Assembly (NCBI GenBank): GCA_018894105.1
Contig: CM032124.1
Coordinates: 39,466,277 to 39,530,276, forward strand
Direction of reading: 5' to 3'
Length of the DNA stretch: 64,000 bases
Source of the DNA: Jacaranda mimosifolia
Taxonomy: Eukaryota > Streptophyta > Magnoliopsida > Lamiales > Bignoniaceae
The translations under genes were made by a program, and so were the position numbers. Positions 11,051 to 24,137 of the stretch are shown here, piece after piece (the stretch's first letter is position 1; each line of letters begins with the position of its first letter). The notes under the pieces are model-generated. The model was not told where the DNA came from. It was given only the letters and a program-made list of their open reading frames with translations, and searched no databases.

Positions 11051-13301
11051 TTATTTAATTTATGATTGGTAAGTCCTCCTAACTTCAAGAAAACAACAAA
11101 TTAAATAATATATACAAAATTTAATGCAAGTAAGTTTAAATTTAGCTTATTTGTGTGCACTAAATTGAAAAAAAAAAAAAAAAAAAAAAAGGGAATGGCT
11201 GAATGTGAATGCAGCAGAAGTGCCCGACAGCTATTGAAATTGCAATCTAAGAGCCAACCATAAGCCGTAGCTCCAGCTCATAGTGAACTGGGGAATTTTT
11301 TCTTTTTCTTTTTCTTTTTTTCCCTTCCTCATTTATTTAATAATATGTTTTCTCATATAAAAATTCAATAACAAGTTTTTTTTTTTTTTTAAAAGTTTAT
11401 TTCATTTTTTTGGATGGATATACTCAAAATTAACTAATATGATGAATTTGGAGAGCATTGAAGATTTCATTTGTTGAGTTATTATTTGTTTTGTTATGTG
11501 CATAATATAACTATTATTTATTCATAATTTACCGAATTCCATTATTTTACAATTTAGTATCGTGTAAACGGAGTAAAAAAAAATTGAAACAACTTTACAA
11601 AGTATTTACATTTTTCACTCAACGAGGTGATCTTTCGTCAGAATAAAGTCACATCATGTGTGCGTTGAAGGATAATACTTTGCAGAACAAGCCTTCTGCA
11701 TGAACACCGAATTTTGGCCAATAATACTTTTGTACAATATAGTAATTATAGTTAAAAGTTATATATAATGCAATCTTTATTTATTTGAAAAGTTGATTGA
11801 CGACGACAATGTCTCACCTCATTTATAACTATTTATTCTTTATTTCATTATCAACTGTGTAATTTTAAGTTGTTTTTATTTTTTATATTGTTCATTTAAA
11901 ACATATCACTAATTTTATCGTTGAAAATTTTCATTGATCAAATTGGTCTATAATTACTCATACGCATAAAGTCCAACACGACTTTAATGGCAGCTATAAT
12001 TGACTTATTTCTCGACATGTCACTGGACAATTTTAACAAGCTCATCGCCCCACGACTTCTTAAGTCGACTTTCCTTAAGTGTTTGGATGAGAAGAAATAA
12101 GACGAATTATTTTGAATATCAAGTCTAAACAAGAGGTAAAAGATTTTGAAATTTATTTTTAATTATTAATCTAATAATTAATATAAGAAGAAGAATCACT
12201 TTAATAAAATAAAAATAACATTTGTTTTAAGGATTTAGTCAACAAAAAACAAATGGAAAGACAAAATACAAACGAACAAGGTAGTTGCATGTATTATTTG
12301 ATTCATACAGACAAGAATTTCCCAAAAAAACCTCCGACTCCAGCTGCCCTTACATCATGTGGCACACTCTGATGGGCTGTTGTTTTTATAATTTTGTCTT
12401 TTAATTGATTGCATGCTTCCAGCCCATCACTTCAGACAGTCCCTTTCTTTCAATCAATTTTCTATCATCATTGTATAGATGGGTTGCGATGACGCAGATT
12501 TATGTCAATTAATTAATTAATACTTATTTAATTATGTTGTTTTTGGATTGATTTACTTTTAATTTATTTATTCGGGGGGAGAAAATGATAAAGAATTAGG
12601 CAGACATGCGGTGGTTTTCTTGAAGGAGAAGGATTCACCTGAAATTCCGCGTTAGAGAGTGAATTGTATGACAGATAGATTTGAATTGGATTTGATTGAT
12701 TCTATCCAATAATTGCGTGTTTCTCCTTATTTTGCTTCGAGGGCTATATGTATAAAGGTTTGATTCTGATTGCATTTTCTTCTTGTTCTTTTGGGGGAAG
12801 AGATTGGCTTTGAATTCTTTTTGTCTTTCTCGTGGATGTGTATCTTGAATTTTGAATTCTGGTCACTGGGTCACTGTCAGATTTTAGAATTATGGCCGAT
12901 TTGAGAATTACGAATTTAGGATTTCTGTAGATGGGATTTTTTATTTGATCAAGGAAGTGAGGTGGAGATAGATTGAAATATGGGATTTGGGTTTGGGGGT
13001 AATTGAATACCTGGGGTTGGAAATTGTGGATTTTACTCGAATATGAGTGGATATCAAGCTGGGTGCAGCTCTTGTAGTCATTCATATTGAGGGCTGACTG
13101 ATGGAAGTTTTACTTTTTCATTATTTCTGATTATAGAGTTTTTTTTTTTCTTTTGGGGGGGATTTGATTAAGAACCTGGCGGGTTGCCATTCAGTTGGAA
13201 AGGTTATTCATTGGTTTGCTTGATTGAGCCTGCTAACTGGCTTATTTTCTGAATTGGAGTTTTACCACTGTTCTGTTCTGATCTATGGGTTTGGGTTAGA
13301 A

Positions 13302-13404
13302 ATGGATGTTAGAGTTGGAAGGAAATGAGAATATCACAATGAGAGGGAAAGGGGGGTTGTTAGGTCAATGGATGACTCAGACAGGACATTCTCTGATCTG
13401 GTAG
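13302..13404 (+). promoter_or_regulatory. Three upstream ORFs ahead of the FAB1 start
   Basis: Three ATGs lie in the 66 nt before the FAB1 start codon. 13302-13328 encodes MDVRVGRK. 13325-13342 encodes MRISQ and starts inside the first. 13339-13404 is a 21-codon frame that starts inside the second and runs past the FAB1 ATG (13368) in another frame. If this stretch is in the mature leader, all three would be met before the main start and should lower its translation. A 5' leader intron that removes them cannot be excluded. Confidence 0.5.
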
Positions 13405-15954
13405 GTTTATTAAAATCTTGGAACCCATGGCGGTCCGAGCCTGCACATGTGTCAAGAGATTTCTGGATGCCTGACGAGAGCTGCAGGGTGTGCTACGAGT
13501 GTGATTCCCAGTTCACCTTGTTTAACCGTAGGCATCATTGTCGACTTTGCGGCCGAATTTTCTGTGCCAAGTGTACTTCAAATTGGATTCCAACTGAACC
13601 TAGTGAACCGAAGACTCCAATAGAAGAGTGGGATAAGATTAGAGTCTGCAACTACTGTTTCAAGCGATGGGAACAAGGTTTCATGGTGCCTGTTGATAAT
13701 GGGCTTCAGGTTGCCTGCCTGGACGTCAGCACTAATTCACCATCAGCAACCAGTTTCCTTAGCACAAAGTCTAGCGAAACCTGTGAAAGCAGTAGCATTA
13801 CATTTGTGTCATTACCACAGATTTCTGGACTCAGCCCAGATCAATCAGCAATAATGGAAACAGCTATAGACAGACAAAGTGTTGGAGCAGCAAAGACGAA
13901 GGAGCATGCTGTGGACATAGGAGAGCAGAAAAGGTCTCAAGACCAATTTGGATTCAGCCAAAACAGGTCCTTTCTGAATCTCCCTTTTGAATTCTTGAAC
14001 TAAGTAGCCAGTTACGCACGAGTTATCTAAAAACTAATAATAAAAATTAGCAAGTGCATCTGGGATCTGTTACTGTGTGCATGCCAACGGATTCAGTTTG
14101 AACAGAGGTATTGTCCCTGAACTTTTATTACTAATGAAGGATCCTTTCAATGGTTTAAGAGGATATTACCATTGTATAGTTTGCCTTATGACATTTGCCT
14201 GCTTATGCTGGAGAACCCAATACATTTGGAAACCAGAAAAATTAAGGATAGTGATATTGATTTCCTGTTTTCTCCAATTTGCTGTCTTTGTTATGTTGTA
14301 TATTCTATTTACTCTTATCTAACCAAAGTGTAATATCTGAAAACTTTTGCAAGATAAGCTAATGTCCTAGATTGTAATGGATGATTTTGTTTACCCAACT
14401 TATGGTTGAGTGCTTTGACAAAGTTTATATTTTACTGGAGATCTTTGTTTGATGTTTGTTTCGTGTCTGGTTGGTGGATTTGCTATATGACTCATGTTAT
14501 ACCTTTGCACCTTAAATTGTAATAAGGTGTTACTGTTTTTCTGCATTTATTCTGCCATAGTGCTAAAGCTACTCTCCTCATTTAGTTTATTTGTGCCTAA
14601 CTTATAGACTATAATCACTAATTATTAGTCATACATATTCCCTAAACAGGAGTGATGAAGATGATGAAGAATTTGGAATATCTGATATAGGTTCTAGGAC
14701 AAATCATTTTTCCCCGGTCAGTGGTTACTATGATAATGTTCAGTTTGATGATGTCAACAGTGACTATAAATCACGTAAAGTTCATCCCGATGGAGATGCT
14801 GATGATTCAAAAAGTGTGAGCTGCTCCCTGTTAAAGAATAGCTTTGATTCCCAAATTTCTGAAGTAGTGCAGCAGATTGTGACAAAATGTGTTGAACATG
14901 ATATTGCTGATGAATGTGAAGCACCTTCTTCTTTGTATGTGGCTGATGATGTCAATACCGAACCCATGGACTTCGAAAACAATGGATTTCTCTGGCTCCC
15001 TCCTGAACCAGAAGATGAAGAAGATGAAAGAGAAGCACTTTTATTTGAGGATGATGATGATGGGGATACTGTTGGAGAATGGGGTTATTTGCGCAATTCA
15101 AGCTTTGGGAGTGGGGAATCTCGAAATAGGGACAGATCAAATGAGGAGCAAAAGAGAGCTATGAAGAATGTTGTTGACGGTCATTTTCGGGCTTTAGTAG
15201 CTCAGCTGTTGCAGGTGGAGAATCTTCTTGCGGAGGAGGAAAATGACAAAGAGAGTTGGTTAGAAATAATTACAGCCTTGTCATGGGAGGCCGCTACATT
15301 ACTAAAGCCAGACACAAGCAAGGGAGGGCAAATGGACCCTGGGGGGTATGTAAAAGTAAAGTGTTTAGCTTCAGGACGGCGAAGCGAAAGGTACTTGCTT
15401 ATATAGCTGCTCTTAGTGTACATCTGTTTTACATATTTTCGATAAATGTTTTCTTGAGTGTGATGCCCCACGTCATAAATATTCCAATTTTGATCATAGT
15501 TCTACTTGAAATGGCTTGGGTTAAAAAAAATGAGAACAGGTAAATGGTCAAATTTGATGTAGAAAATAGAATTGTAGATGTATGTAGGTGGATTGACTGA
15601 TTATACATACCAACTCATCATTTATCCAGAACTTTATGGATCTTACTCTTCTTTCTTTTCTACTTTTCCAAATGGGTACTTCTGAAAACATGGTAGTCTC
15701 GTTATAAAAGTTCATTTGCATGAAGCTGAGGTATCTTCAAGATGCCTGATGGAGGTTGTTCTGGAGGTTAAAAGTGGAACCACTATTCTGGTAGTCTATG
15801 TTCTTTGAAAAAATGCAAATTGGGGAATCTGTTCAGAGATGAATAATTGTCTGTTAAATAGGTCTGATAGGCAGTGTTTGAATAATTTTCTTGTTTGGGG
15901 GTTTTGCAATACTGTGATTGTGGAATGACAGAGAGAGAAACAGTTGAAGAGGAA

Positions 15955-15990
<36 letters not shown>

Positions 15991-18900
15991 CTGTCATTAG
16001 GTGTCAGGAAATAAGATGCATCACACAAATTAAGAAAGAACTGATAGTCAGCTGACGTCTAAATAAAACAAGGGGAACTAAAGTGCTCTATTCTGAAGCT
16101 TTATGTAAACTTGGCTACCCAAGATTTTGGACCTTATTTCTAGACAGCTGCTAAACGAAAACTAGCTCAAAGTTGTAAAACCTAACCTCCCTCCCCCTTA
16201 CTACTTCTAAATGATTTTGCCAATAAAAAAATGGAGTCTAAGGTAGTTCACTGGAGAATAGTATATTTGGTTAATTGCCCCAAAGTCTCACATATAATAT
16301 GGATATATGTGTGTGTGTCTGTGAGGGCCCTATGTACATAGTTCGCCTTCAGCTCACCTTGGATATGAACAACCTCTTTTTTTATGGCATCATAGGGGTC
16401 GATTGATCGTCTAAGGTGGAAATCCATTTCTCTTTGAGCTATTACTATTTTCACTATCATAGACTTGGTATTATTTTCAAATTGAGTGAGGTAGCAATTT
16501 ATTCTGTTGGCTTAAGATGAAAATTCAACAATTTTTCTGACATGTTCGTATAAGGGAATTTAAGTGATCTAATTCAGTGCATGCCTGTATGAGGGAATTA
16601 TAGAAAAGGATACAAGTTGATTCTGGGACCTTGTCAACTTCGTAAAGACAGTCAGCTCCCTAAACTCTAGTGTAAAGGATAACTAGCACCTGCTTCTAAT
16701 GTGATAACTCATTTTTTTGCATTACTTGTCTCCTCCATTTTTTGTTTAAGCCCTAGACTGATGAATATTCTTAGTGATATCTCGTACTGCTTCATACTTC
16801 AGTTTTCCTGGTGATCTAATTTTTGTATTTGTTTCTCATGTATCTTTAAAAAACTCTTTTTTTTCCCCCCTGATGATGACTATGTATTATCTTAACAGTT
16901 TGGTGATCAAAGGAGTTGTTTGTAAGAAAAATGTAGCTCATCGACGGATGACATCAAAAATAGAGAAACCTCGTTTGCTGATCCTTGGAGGAGCTCTTGA
17001 ATACCAGCGGGTTTCTAATGCTCTTTCAAGCTTTGATACTCTGTTGCAACAGGTTGAGATTATTGACATTTTTTTAATTGTTAAGTTGGCCAGGAATTGT
17101 TGTTTGTTGTTAATTTGCATTTTATTGCTTTGTTATCTTTTGTATGATTCTATGTGGATATTTTCCTCAATTTTTGTGCTTATGCGTTTGATTGGTCACA
17201 GGAGATGGATCATCTTAAGATGGCTGTTGCGAAGATAGATGCACATAATCCTGATATTCTTCTGGTGGAGAAATCTGTTTCACGATATGCGCAGGAGTAT
17301 CTTCTTGCGAAAGACATATCTCTTGTTCTAAATATTAAAAGGCCACTTTTGGAGCGCATAGCCCGCTGCACTGGTGCCCAAATTGTTCCTTCAATTGATC
17401 ATCTATCATCACCGAGTTTAGGATATTGTGACATGTTCCATGTTGAGAGATATTCAGAAGAGCATGGCACTGCTGGTCAGGGTGGAAAGAAGCTGGCAAA
17501 GACACTGATGTATTTCAAAGGTTGTCCAAAACCACTAGGCTGCACAGTAAGTGTGTTACAACCCATGGCAGGAATAACTGTAGTGATATTATATTAGACC
17601 TGAACATTCAATTAGTGCTGTATCATTCCAAATATCATATTGAAATGACAACAAATGTTGTTCTAAAACTTTTAGCAGGTCTTGCAAAAATTCTTTTATA
17701 AACTTCTATGAAGAAGATTTTCACAGTTTACCCACAAATTTTGGTCTTAGTATTTTCTTTTCCATTTTTAAAAATTTCATTGGTGGAGAATTTAATGTAT
17801 ATCGTGGATACCTTATGGCTTAAAAAATCTGCTCTAAGCCTCATTGTTCTAAGGGTATGTTATGATGTTTACTTCAGATATTACTTCGAGGTGCCAATGG
17901 GGATGAGTTGAAGAAAGTAAAACACGTTGTACAATATGGAGTTTTTGCAGCTTATCACTTGGCTCTTGAGACATCTTTTCTTGCTGATGAAGGTGCCTCT
18001 CTGCCAAAACTTCCACTGGACTCTCCAATTACAGTGGCACTTCCAGATAAGCCATCGAACGCTGAGAGGTCCATCTCAATTGTACCTAGTTATATGATCC
18101 CTGCTAGTGAAAAAACTACTGGGTCTCAACCTGTTGGTGAACCACAGAGGTCAAACAGTGTGCCCACTTCAGATCTGGTCAAGGTAACAATTGCATCCAT
18201 TGACGGGAATGAATGTTCAGGGATATATGATCTCTCCACTCCTATGAGCTCTCAGTATGCTGAGACCCTTGTCTCATCTTCTGTAGAAGGTTTTCAATAT
18301 TCTTACTTGAATGAGCCCTCCCCTAATCATGCATCAGAAGATCGAGGCCATGTAGATTTGGCCATGTCTTCTGAGGAAAAACCATTTGAAGCAGAAGGAG
18401 TTGCTGTCACAGGAGATAGCTACATCAACAGTGATTTTGGAGATCTAAAAATCAAAATTATGCAAAGTGAATACTCTGATATTGATTATAACAGAAATGT
18501 TTCAGATCCATCCTTTTTGCAACTTGACGGAAAACAGATTCTCGAGGAACAACCTGATCTAACAGAGGACTTTCCACCTTCTTGTTCAGACCATCAAAGC
18601 ATCTTAGTCTCCTTGTCATCACGATGCATATGGAAGGGGACCGTTTGTGAAAGATCCCATATGTTTCGAATCAAATATTATGGCCATTCTGACAAGCCAT
18701 TGGGTCGTTATCTGCGGGATCATTTATTTGATCAGGTGCTCATCTGTCTCTCTCAAATTACAGATTATATTGCCCTTGTAACTGTTGCAGGGAATGTCCT
18801 ACTAACAGTGTCTAACTTTTGTGACAGAATTATATATGCCACTCATGTGAGATGCCTGCCGAAGCTCATGTTCAGTGTTATACTCATCTACAAGGTACTC

Positions 18901-21900
18901 TTACGATATCCGTAAAGAAACTACCCGAAATTCTTTTACCTGGTGAAAAGGAAGGAAAGATTTGGATGTGGCACCGTTGCTTGAGATGTCCGAGAGCTAA
19001 TGGATTCCCACCTGCAACTAGAAGGGTTGTGATGTCTGATGCTGCGTGGGGACTGTCCTTTGGAAAGTTTTTGGAGTTAAGCTTTTCAAACCATGCCGCT
19101 GCTAGCAGAGTGGCAAGCTGCGGCCATTCTTTACATAGAGACTGTCTTCGGTTTTATGGGTATGATCTCTTTCTAGGTTTCCTTCACGCAACTGCTATGA
19201 ATTTGGGCCTCATGAATATATGTTAATTCTTTTTGTCAATCAAGCTTACTGGGGTCATGCATGAAGTGATTATTTTGTATGTCATGCATATGCCTTGCGG
19301 TTTTTACTGAGCTTATTCTCACTGTTCAAAGAAAATAACCAGTTTGACTGAGCATTTCATCGCCTCTATCCGCTGTGAAAATCTTAAAGAAGAATTTAAT
19401 TGATGGCTTGCTATTTCTTCGACACTATCAGAAAACAATCAAGAAGCATGCTGCTTGTGGACTGGGGAAGGGGTATCTCAGTATTCATTTTTCATGATCT
19501 TATAATGTTGGGTTGCATGCAGATTTGGAAAAATGGTTGCTTGCTTTCGTTATGCATCGATTGATGTTCATTCAGTGCACCTGCCTCCCCCCAAACTTGA
19601 TTTCAATTATGAAAGTCAGGAGTGGGTAGAAAGAGAACTGAATGAGGTGAAATGAATATTATTTTTTATTTCTTTTCTTTCTAGATTTCTTATCTGTCAA
19701 ATGCTCCAGCATTTACATTGTTCGTCTCTCTATCTAATAGGTGGTTGGGCGAGCTGAACTTTTGTTCTCTGAAGTTCTTAATTCTATTCGTATTATGCTA
19801 GAAAGAAAATCTGGCCCAGGTCTGCTCAACAGTGGTCATAACATTCCTGAATCAAGACGCCAGATAGCAGATCTGGAAGCGATGTTGCAGAAAGAGAAGT
19901 CAGAATTTGAGGTCTGTAGTCAATTTCAAATCTTGAGTTTTCTTTTCACAGAAAAAGTCATGGGCTGTAAATATTTATATTTCTCTTTGTAATTACAATA
20001 CCGGCATGAATGTCAGTGAAACGAAAAAAATCAGTTCCAGTTCATAAATCTTGCTAGTAAATTGCTTATCTTGCATATATTCTTGGTGAAGAGAGATGAT
20101 GTAGAATATCCAGTTCTCTGAGGTAAAACTTGCATGACACAAAATTTTGGTTTAAGAGAGAGATTGTGCTATACTCCAAGAACAGAACCATGTCACTTGC
20201 TAAAATGTGGGAATGAATGATCATTTACCAGCTATCTCCCCCTCACAAAAACCTACAACTGAGACAACATATATTGAGGAAAAAAAAAAAATGTCTCATA
20301 TAGTTTGCAATATATACATGTTTATACTTCTTTGCACTCTTTACTTGATTTTGAAAACCTGCTTTTTGTCTAATGATGTAGCATTGACTATTATCCCTCA
20401 GATTTTTCTCCTACTACTCAGTTCATGTTCAAACATCTTGTTGAATAATGATTGCTTTGATTTTGAAAGGATGTCTTTTTACATGGTTCTGCTTGCAAGT
20501 AAAGTAAAACAGTTTCTCTTTGACATTAAGCAATTATTTGGGACATCTGGGAAGAAAAAATGTGTGTAATTTTCAAAAGTTGTCTCTTTTTTTTGCATGG
20601 TTTAATTGGAAAGTAAAGTATATTTGTCTCCCTTTTACATGAGGCAAATCTTTTATACATGTGGAAAGGAAAGACACAGCAACCTGTAGAGAATAGGCAA
20701 CTTGGTAGAAGTGGAAAAGTTTTGTTGCCAAACCATGTTACTTCGTGAATGATGACAAATGTATGTAATCGCAGGAAGCACTCCAGAAAATTTTGAACGA
20801 GGAGGCAAAAAAGGGCCAACCTGTCATTGATATTCTCGAGCTCAATCGTCTCCGAAGACAACTAGTTTTTCAGTCTTATATGTGGGACCACCGTCTGATA
20901 TATGCAGCTAGTCTAGATGTTAATAACACAGATGACATGGAGGTTCCCTGTTCAGAGTCCATTCAGAAACCCCTCGGTGATACTGAGAAGATTCTTGATA
21001 TAAATGTCCCAGTCAAGACTGGCCAAACAATGGATGGTTCTGAATCTATTGCTTCAGATGCAAAGCCTGTACAAAATCCTGATCACTGGGTAAGCAATAT
21101 GGTCAACAATCAACTTGAGGAGGTTCATCAAAGAACTGATGTATTTGTTAACTCTGATCGTGGAAATCAAACTCCACTTGTACTTTCTAGTGGGACAAGG
21201 GCCACCGATGAATCTGATCCTCTGGTATCAGGTGTTACTGTTCGTAGAGCTCTCTCTGACGGGCAAACTCCCATTTGTTTATCAGATACCCTTGATGCAG
21301 CTTGGAGTGGTGAGAGCCACCCAGGTACAGTGATCCCCAAGAACAATAATTCTTCCGAATCAGTTGAAGTGGACACTTCATCCACCGTTGGAGCATCCGA
21401 CATGTTGGACGTTGAAGACCACAGAGAGGACCTTAGCGCGTCCAAGGGGTCTCAGTCACCTTCCGTCCTATCCACCAAAGGTTCTGATACTATGGAAGAA
21501 AGTGGAAGCTGGTTGGGTATGCCATTTGTAAGCTTTCTACCGATCATTTAACAAAAGTTTTCTAGGGACTGCTCAGAAATTGGACACACTCAGTGCATAT
21601 GATCCAGTATACATCTCATCATTTCGGGAGTCTGAACTCCAAGGTGGGGCCAGGTTGCTCCTGCCTGTGGGAGTTAACGACACTGTTGTCCCAGTGTATG
21701 ATGATGAGCCCACAAGTATTATATCCTACGCTCTTGCTTCACCTGATTATCTTGTCCAGCTGTCTAATGAGCCTGACAGACCGAAGGACACTTCAGACTC
21801 TATGTTTTCTTTGCAGTCCCTTGATGCAGGGGCTTTTCAATCATCTCATTCTTTGGACGAAATGATGTTGGAAGTTTATAGAAATCTTGGATCTGGAGAT

Positions 21901-23148
21901 GAGAGCACTCAATCCTCAACAAGTTCCCGTAGTTCCTTGCCTTTGGATCCACTCTCTCTGCATGCTAGAGTGTCCTTTTCAGATGATGGACCGCTCGGGA
22001 AGGTCAAATACTCTGTTACCTGTTACTATGCTAAGCGTTTCGAAGCATTGAGGAGAATATGTTGTCCATCTGAGGTGGACTTCATTAGATCCCTTAGCCG
22101 CTGCAAGAAGTGGGGAGCCCAAGGTGGCAAGAGCAATGTTTTTTTTGCGAAAACTTTGGACGATAGATTTATCATCAAGCAAGTGACAAAGACTGAGCTG
22201 GAATCATTCATCAAGTTTGGTCCTAGTTATTTTAAATATCTTTCTCATTCAATATGCAGTAGAAGCCCAACATGCTTGGCAAAGATCCTTGGGATCTATC
22301 AGGTATAACTAAGCAACTGAATCTAACATAGTTGAAACAAAATGATTTTTCTCATATTATCACAAACAAGCAATTAAACTACTCTATGTCTAGACACTCT
22401 ACCCATGATGCCTGCCTTAGCATAAATTTTCTGAAACAGCAAGCTTATTTTCTGGTGTTCTGTTGAAAAGGTTACATCCAAACATCTTAAAGGAGGGAAG
22501 GACACAAAAATGGACGTGCTGGTTATGGAGAATCTTCTGTTCCGAAGAAATGTGACACGACTTTATGATCTTAAGGGATCTTCAAGATCACGGTATAACC
22601 CTGATTCTTCCGGAAGTAATAAGGTTTTGTTGGATCAGAACTTGATTGAGGCAATGCCTACTTCTCCAATATTTGTTGGAAACAAAGCCAAAAGACTATT
22701 AGAAAGAGCAGTCTGGAATGATACATCTTTTCTCGCTGTAAGTTCGCATTTAGTTCTTTTTTTTGATGAATCTAGACCGCCTAACTTATATTTCTGCAAT
22801 CTCTTGTTGCAGTCAATAGATGTAATGGATTATTCGCTATTAGTTGGGGTTGATGATGAGAAACATGAGCTTGTTCTTGGAATTATTGACTTCATGAGAC
22901 AATATACATGGGACAAGCACCTAGAAACTTGGGTTAAAGCATCAGGCATCCTCGGTGGACCCAAAAATGCTGCACCCACTGTAATTTCTCCAAAGCAATA
23001 CAAGAAGAGATTCCGAAAAGCCATGACAACCTATTTCTTGATGGTTCCGGATAACTGGTCACCACCTACAATAATTCCTAGTAAGTCACAGACTGATTTG
23101 TCCGAAGAGAGCTCACAAAATGCACAAAGTACAACCCCTGCTGAGTAA
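13368..23148 (+). CDS. FAB1: 1-phosphatidylinositol-3-phosphate 5-kinase, FAB1A/B (PIKfyve) type, with a frameshift
   Basis: Eleven exons: 13368-13966, 14650-15390, 16899-17052, 17202-17546, 17878-18735, 18828-19159, 19523-19646, 19741-19911, 20775-22302, 22471-22737, 22813-23148. The enzyme converts PtdIns3P to PtdIns(3,5)P2 on endosome and vacuole membranes. Domains in order: a FYVE zinc finger (W33-x-x-D36, then the RRHHCR motif at residues 54-59), an acidic linker (exon 2), a CCT/chaperonin-like domain (exons 3-5), a Cys-rich segment (exon 6), and the PIPK kinase. The kinase shows the GGKSNVFF glycine loop, the FIIKQV lysine, LYDLKGSSRSRYN, MDYSLLVG and LGIIDFM, plus the activation loop with TWDKHLETWVKASG. 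All exons join in frame except within exon 9, where one extra base near 21537 shifts the frame. As written, translation stops at 21551 after about 1,366 residues, before the kinase. Without the extra base the product would be 1,817 residues, normal for plant FAB1. Exon 1 uses a weak donor (CAG|GTCCTT). Confidence 0.93.
15951..15986. repeat. GA microsatellite in FAB1 intron 2
   Basis: An uninterrupted GA run of about 14 units lies within the 1.5-kb second intron. No role is visible. Confidence 0.9.
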
Positions 23149-24137
23149 AGCCTCATTCACTTGTATATTTCAAGCCGACAACTTGGGAATTGAATTCCAG
23201 GTCTTAGTTTTTATTGTTCATATATTCATTGTCCCCCTATTTTTCTATTCTTTTGGAAGCCAGTTCCTTTTGGATTCTCTTTAGAGTGAGAATTCATGAT
23301 TATTTCTTAGGAAAAGTAATGCAAAACATGGCAGTTCAGCCCATGGTAGTCTCCTGGTCTAGATATTGGATGACCTCCCCAGAAAGGTTATTTTGTACAC
23401 ATATTTCTTTCTTCCCTCCCTTTTTTTTTTTTTTTTGGTGGGTCTGTTGTTCTCTTTTACCCCATGTTTTGTACTTGGAAGAAGTTCAAGTTGTATATGG
23501 ATTGAAATATATTGGTCCAATTGTTGTATAGATGAGGTTTCACAATTGTTCAATTCTTTCTGCATTTGATGTTCTTGATCAGTTTGATGCAATGGCTGGT
23601 GTGTGTAAACAAAACAGAGAACTGATGGGTTTTTATTGTCCATTTGATTACAAAAGAATTTTGGATAGTAATGATGACAAGATCCATCACCAAACATACC
23701 TAATCTAATCTAAGTAAATATTCAGATGAGGGGGTTTATCTTTAACTGCATCGAGATATTGTTCCACCGACACACATTTAGTGGGTGAATCTAACTTGAA
23801 AAGGTGTCCTGAAGGATAAACGAGAAGGAAAAGCTTATCAACTATTTGAAAACCCCCTCAACTTCTCCAATGTAAGAGAAAATCAAATCTTACATAGTTA
23901 TTCAGAATGATGTGATACAATTTTCCTTTTCTCTTTTCTTTGTTGGGTTGCTAAGGAGGTGGTTGAGGTGGGACTTTTCTTGTTCTTGCAGCATATGAAA
24001 AAGAGACAAACAAAAGTATTGCTTTGGAGAATTTGTGGGCTTCTGATATTAATTGGACTATAGAGAGAAAGAATCCTTGTTTAAGTATACATCCAACATC
24101 TACATGTAGTTGACAGAATTTGTTGAACTTATTACAG
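23149..24137. other. Interval between the convergent FAB1 and small plastid-type genes
   Basis: About 1 kb between two stop codons of convergent genes. It should hold both 3' untranslated regions. A T-run lies near 23421-23436. I see no further gene or repeat. Confidence 0.6.

Larger units (their letters stand above)
8727..13301. other. Intergenic region between the divergent eIF2B-alpha and FAB1 genes
   Basis: About 4.6 kb lies between two divergently transcribed genes. It contains a MITE-like element (9157-9676), a SINE (10951-11050) and a 24-nt A-run near 11167-11190, but no supportable gene. The last few hundred bases before 13302 probably belong to the FAB1 promoter and 5' leader. A 113-codon minus-strand frame at 12744-13085 overlaps that leader and has no recognisable features. 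Confidence 0.6.

Noticed and set aside
12744..13085. A 113-codon minus-strand frame before FAB1
   Set aside because: It lies antisense to the probable FAB1 leader, has low-complexity composition and no recognisable domain.
14077..14322. An 81-codon hydrophobic frame in FAB1 intron 1
   Set aside because: It is a T-rich intron translation with no conserved residues and no splice support.
16774..17238. A 154-codon frame within FAB1
   Set aside because: It reads through intron 2, exon 3 and intron 3. The exon part is real FAB1 sequence and the rest is intron.
21528..21565. A 38-nt GT…AG micro-intron that might explain the FAB1 frame break
   Set aside because: It is far below the normal plant intron minimum. 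Removing it does not bring the downstream codons into the kinase frame, and it would delete conserved residues that are present in the shifted frame.
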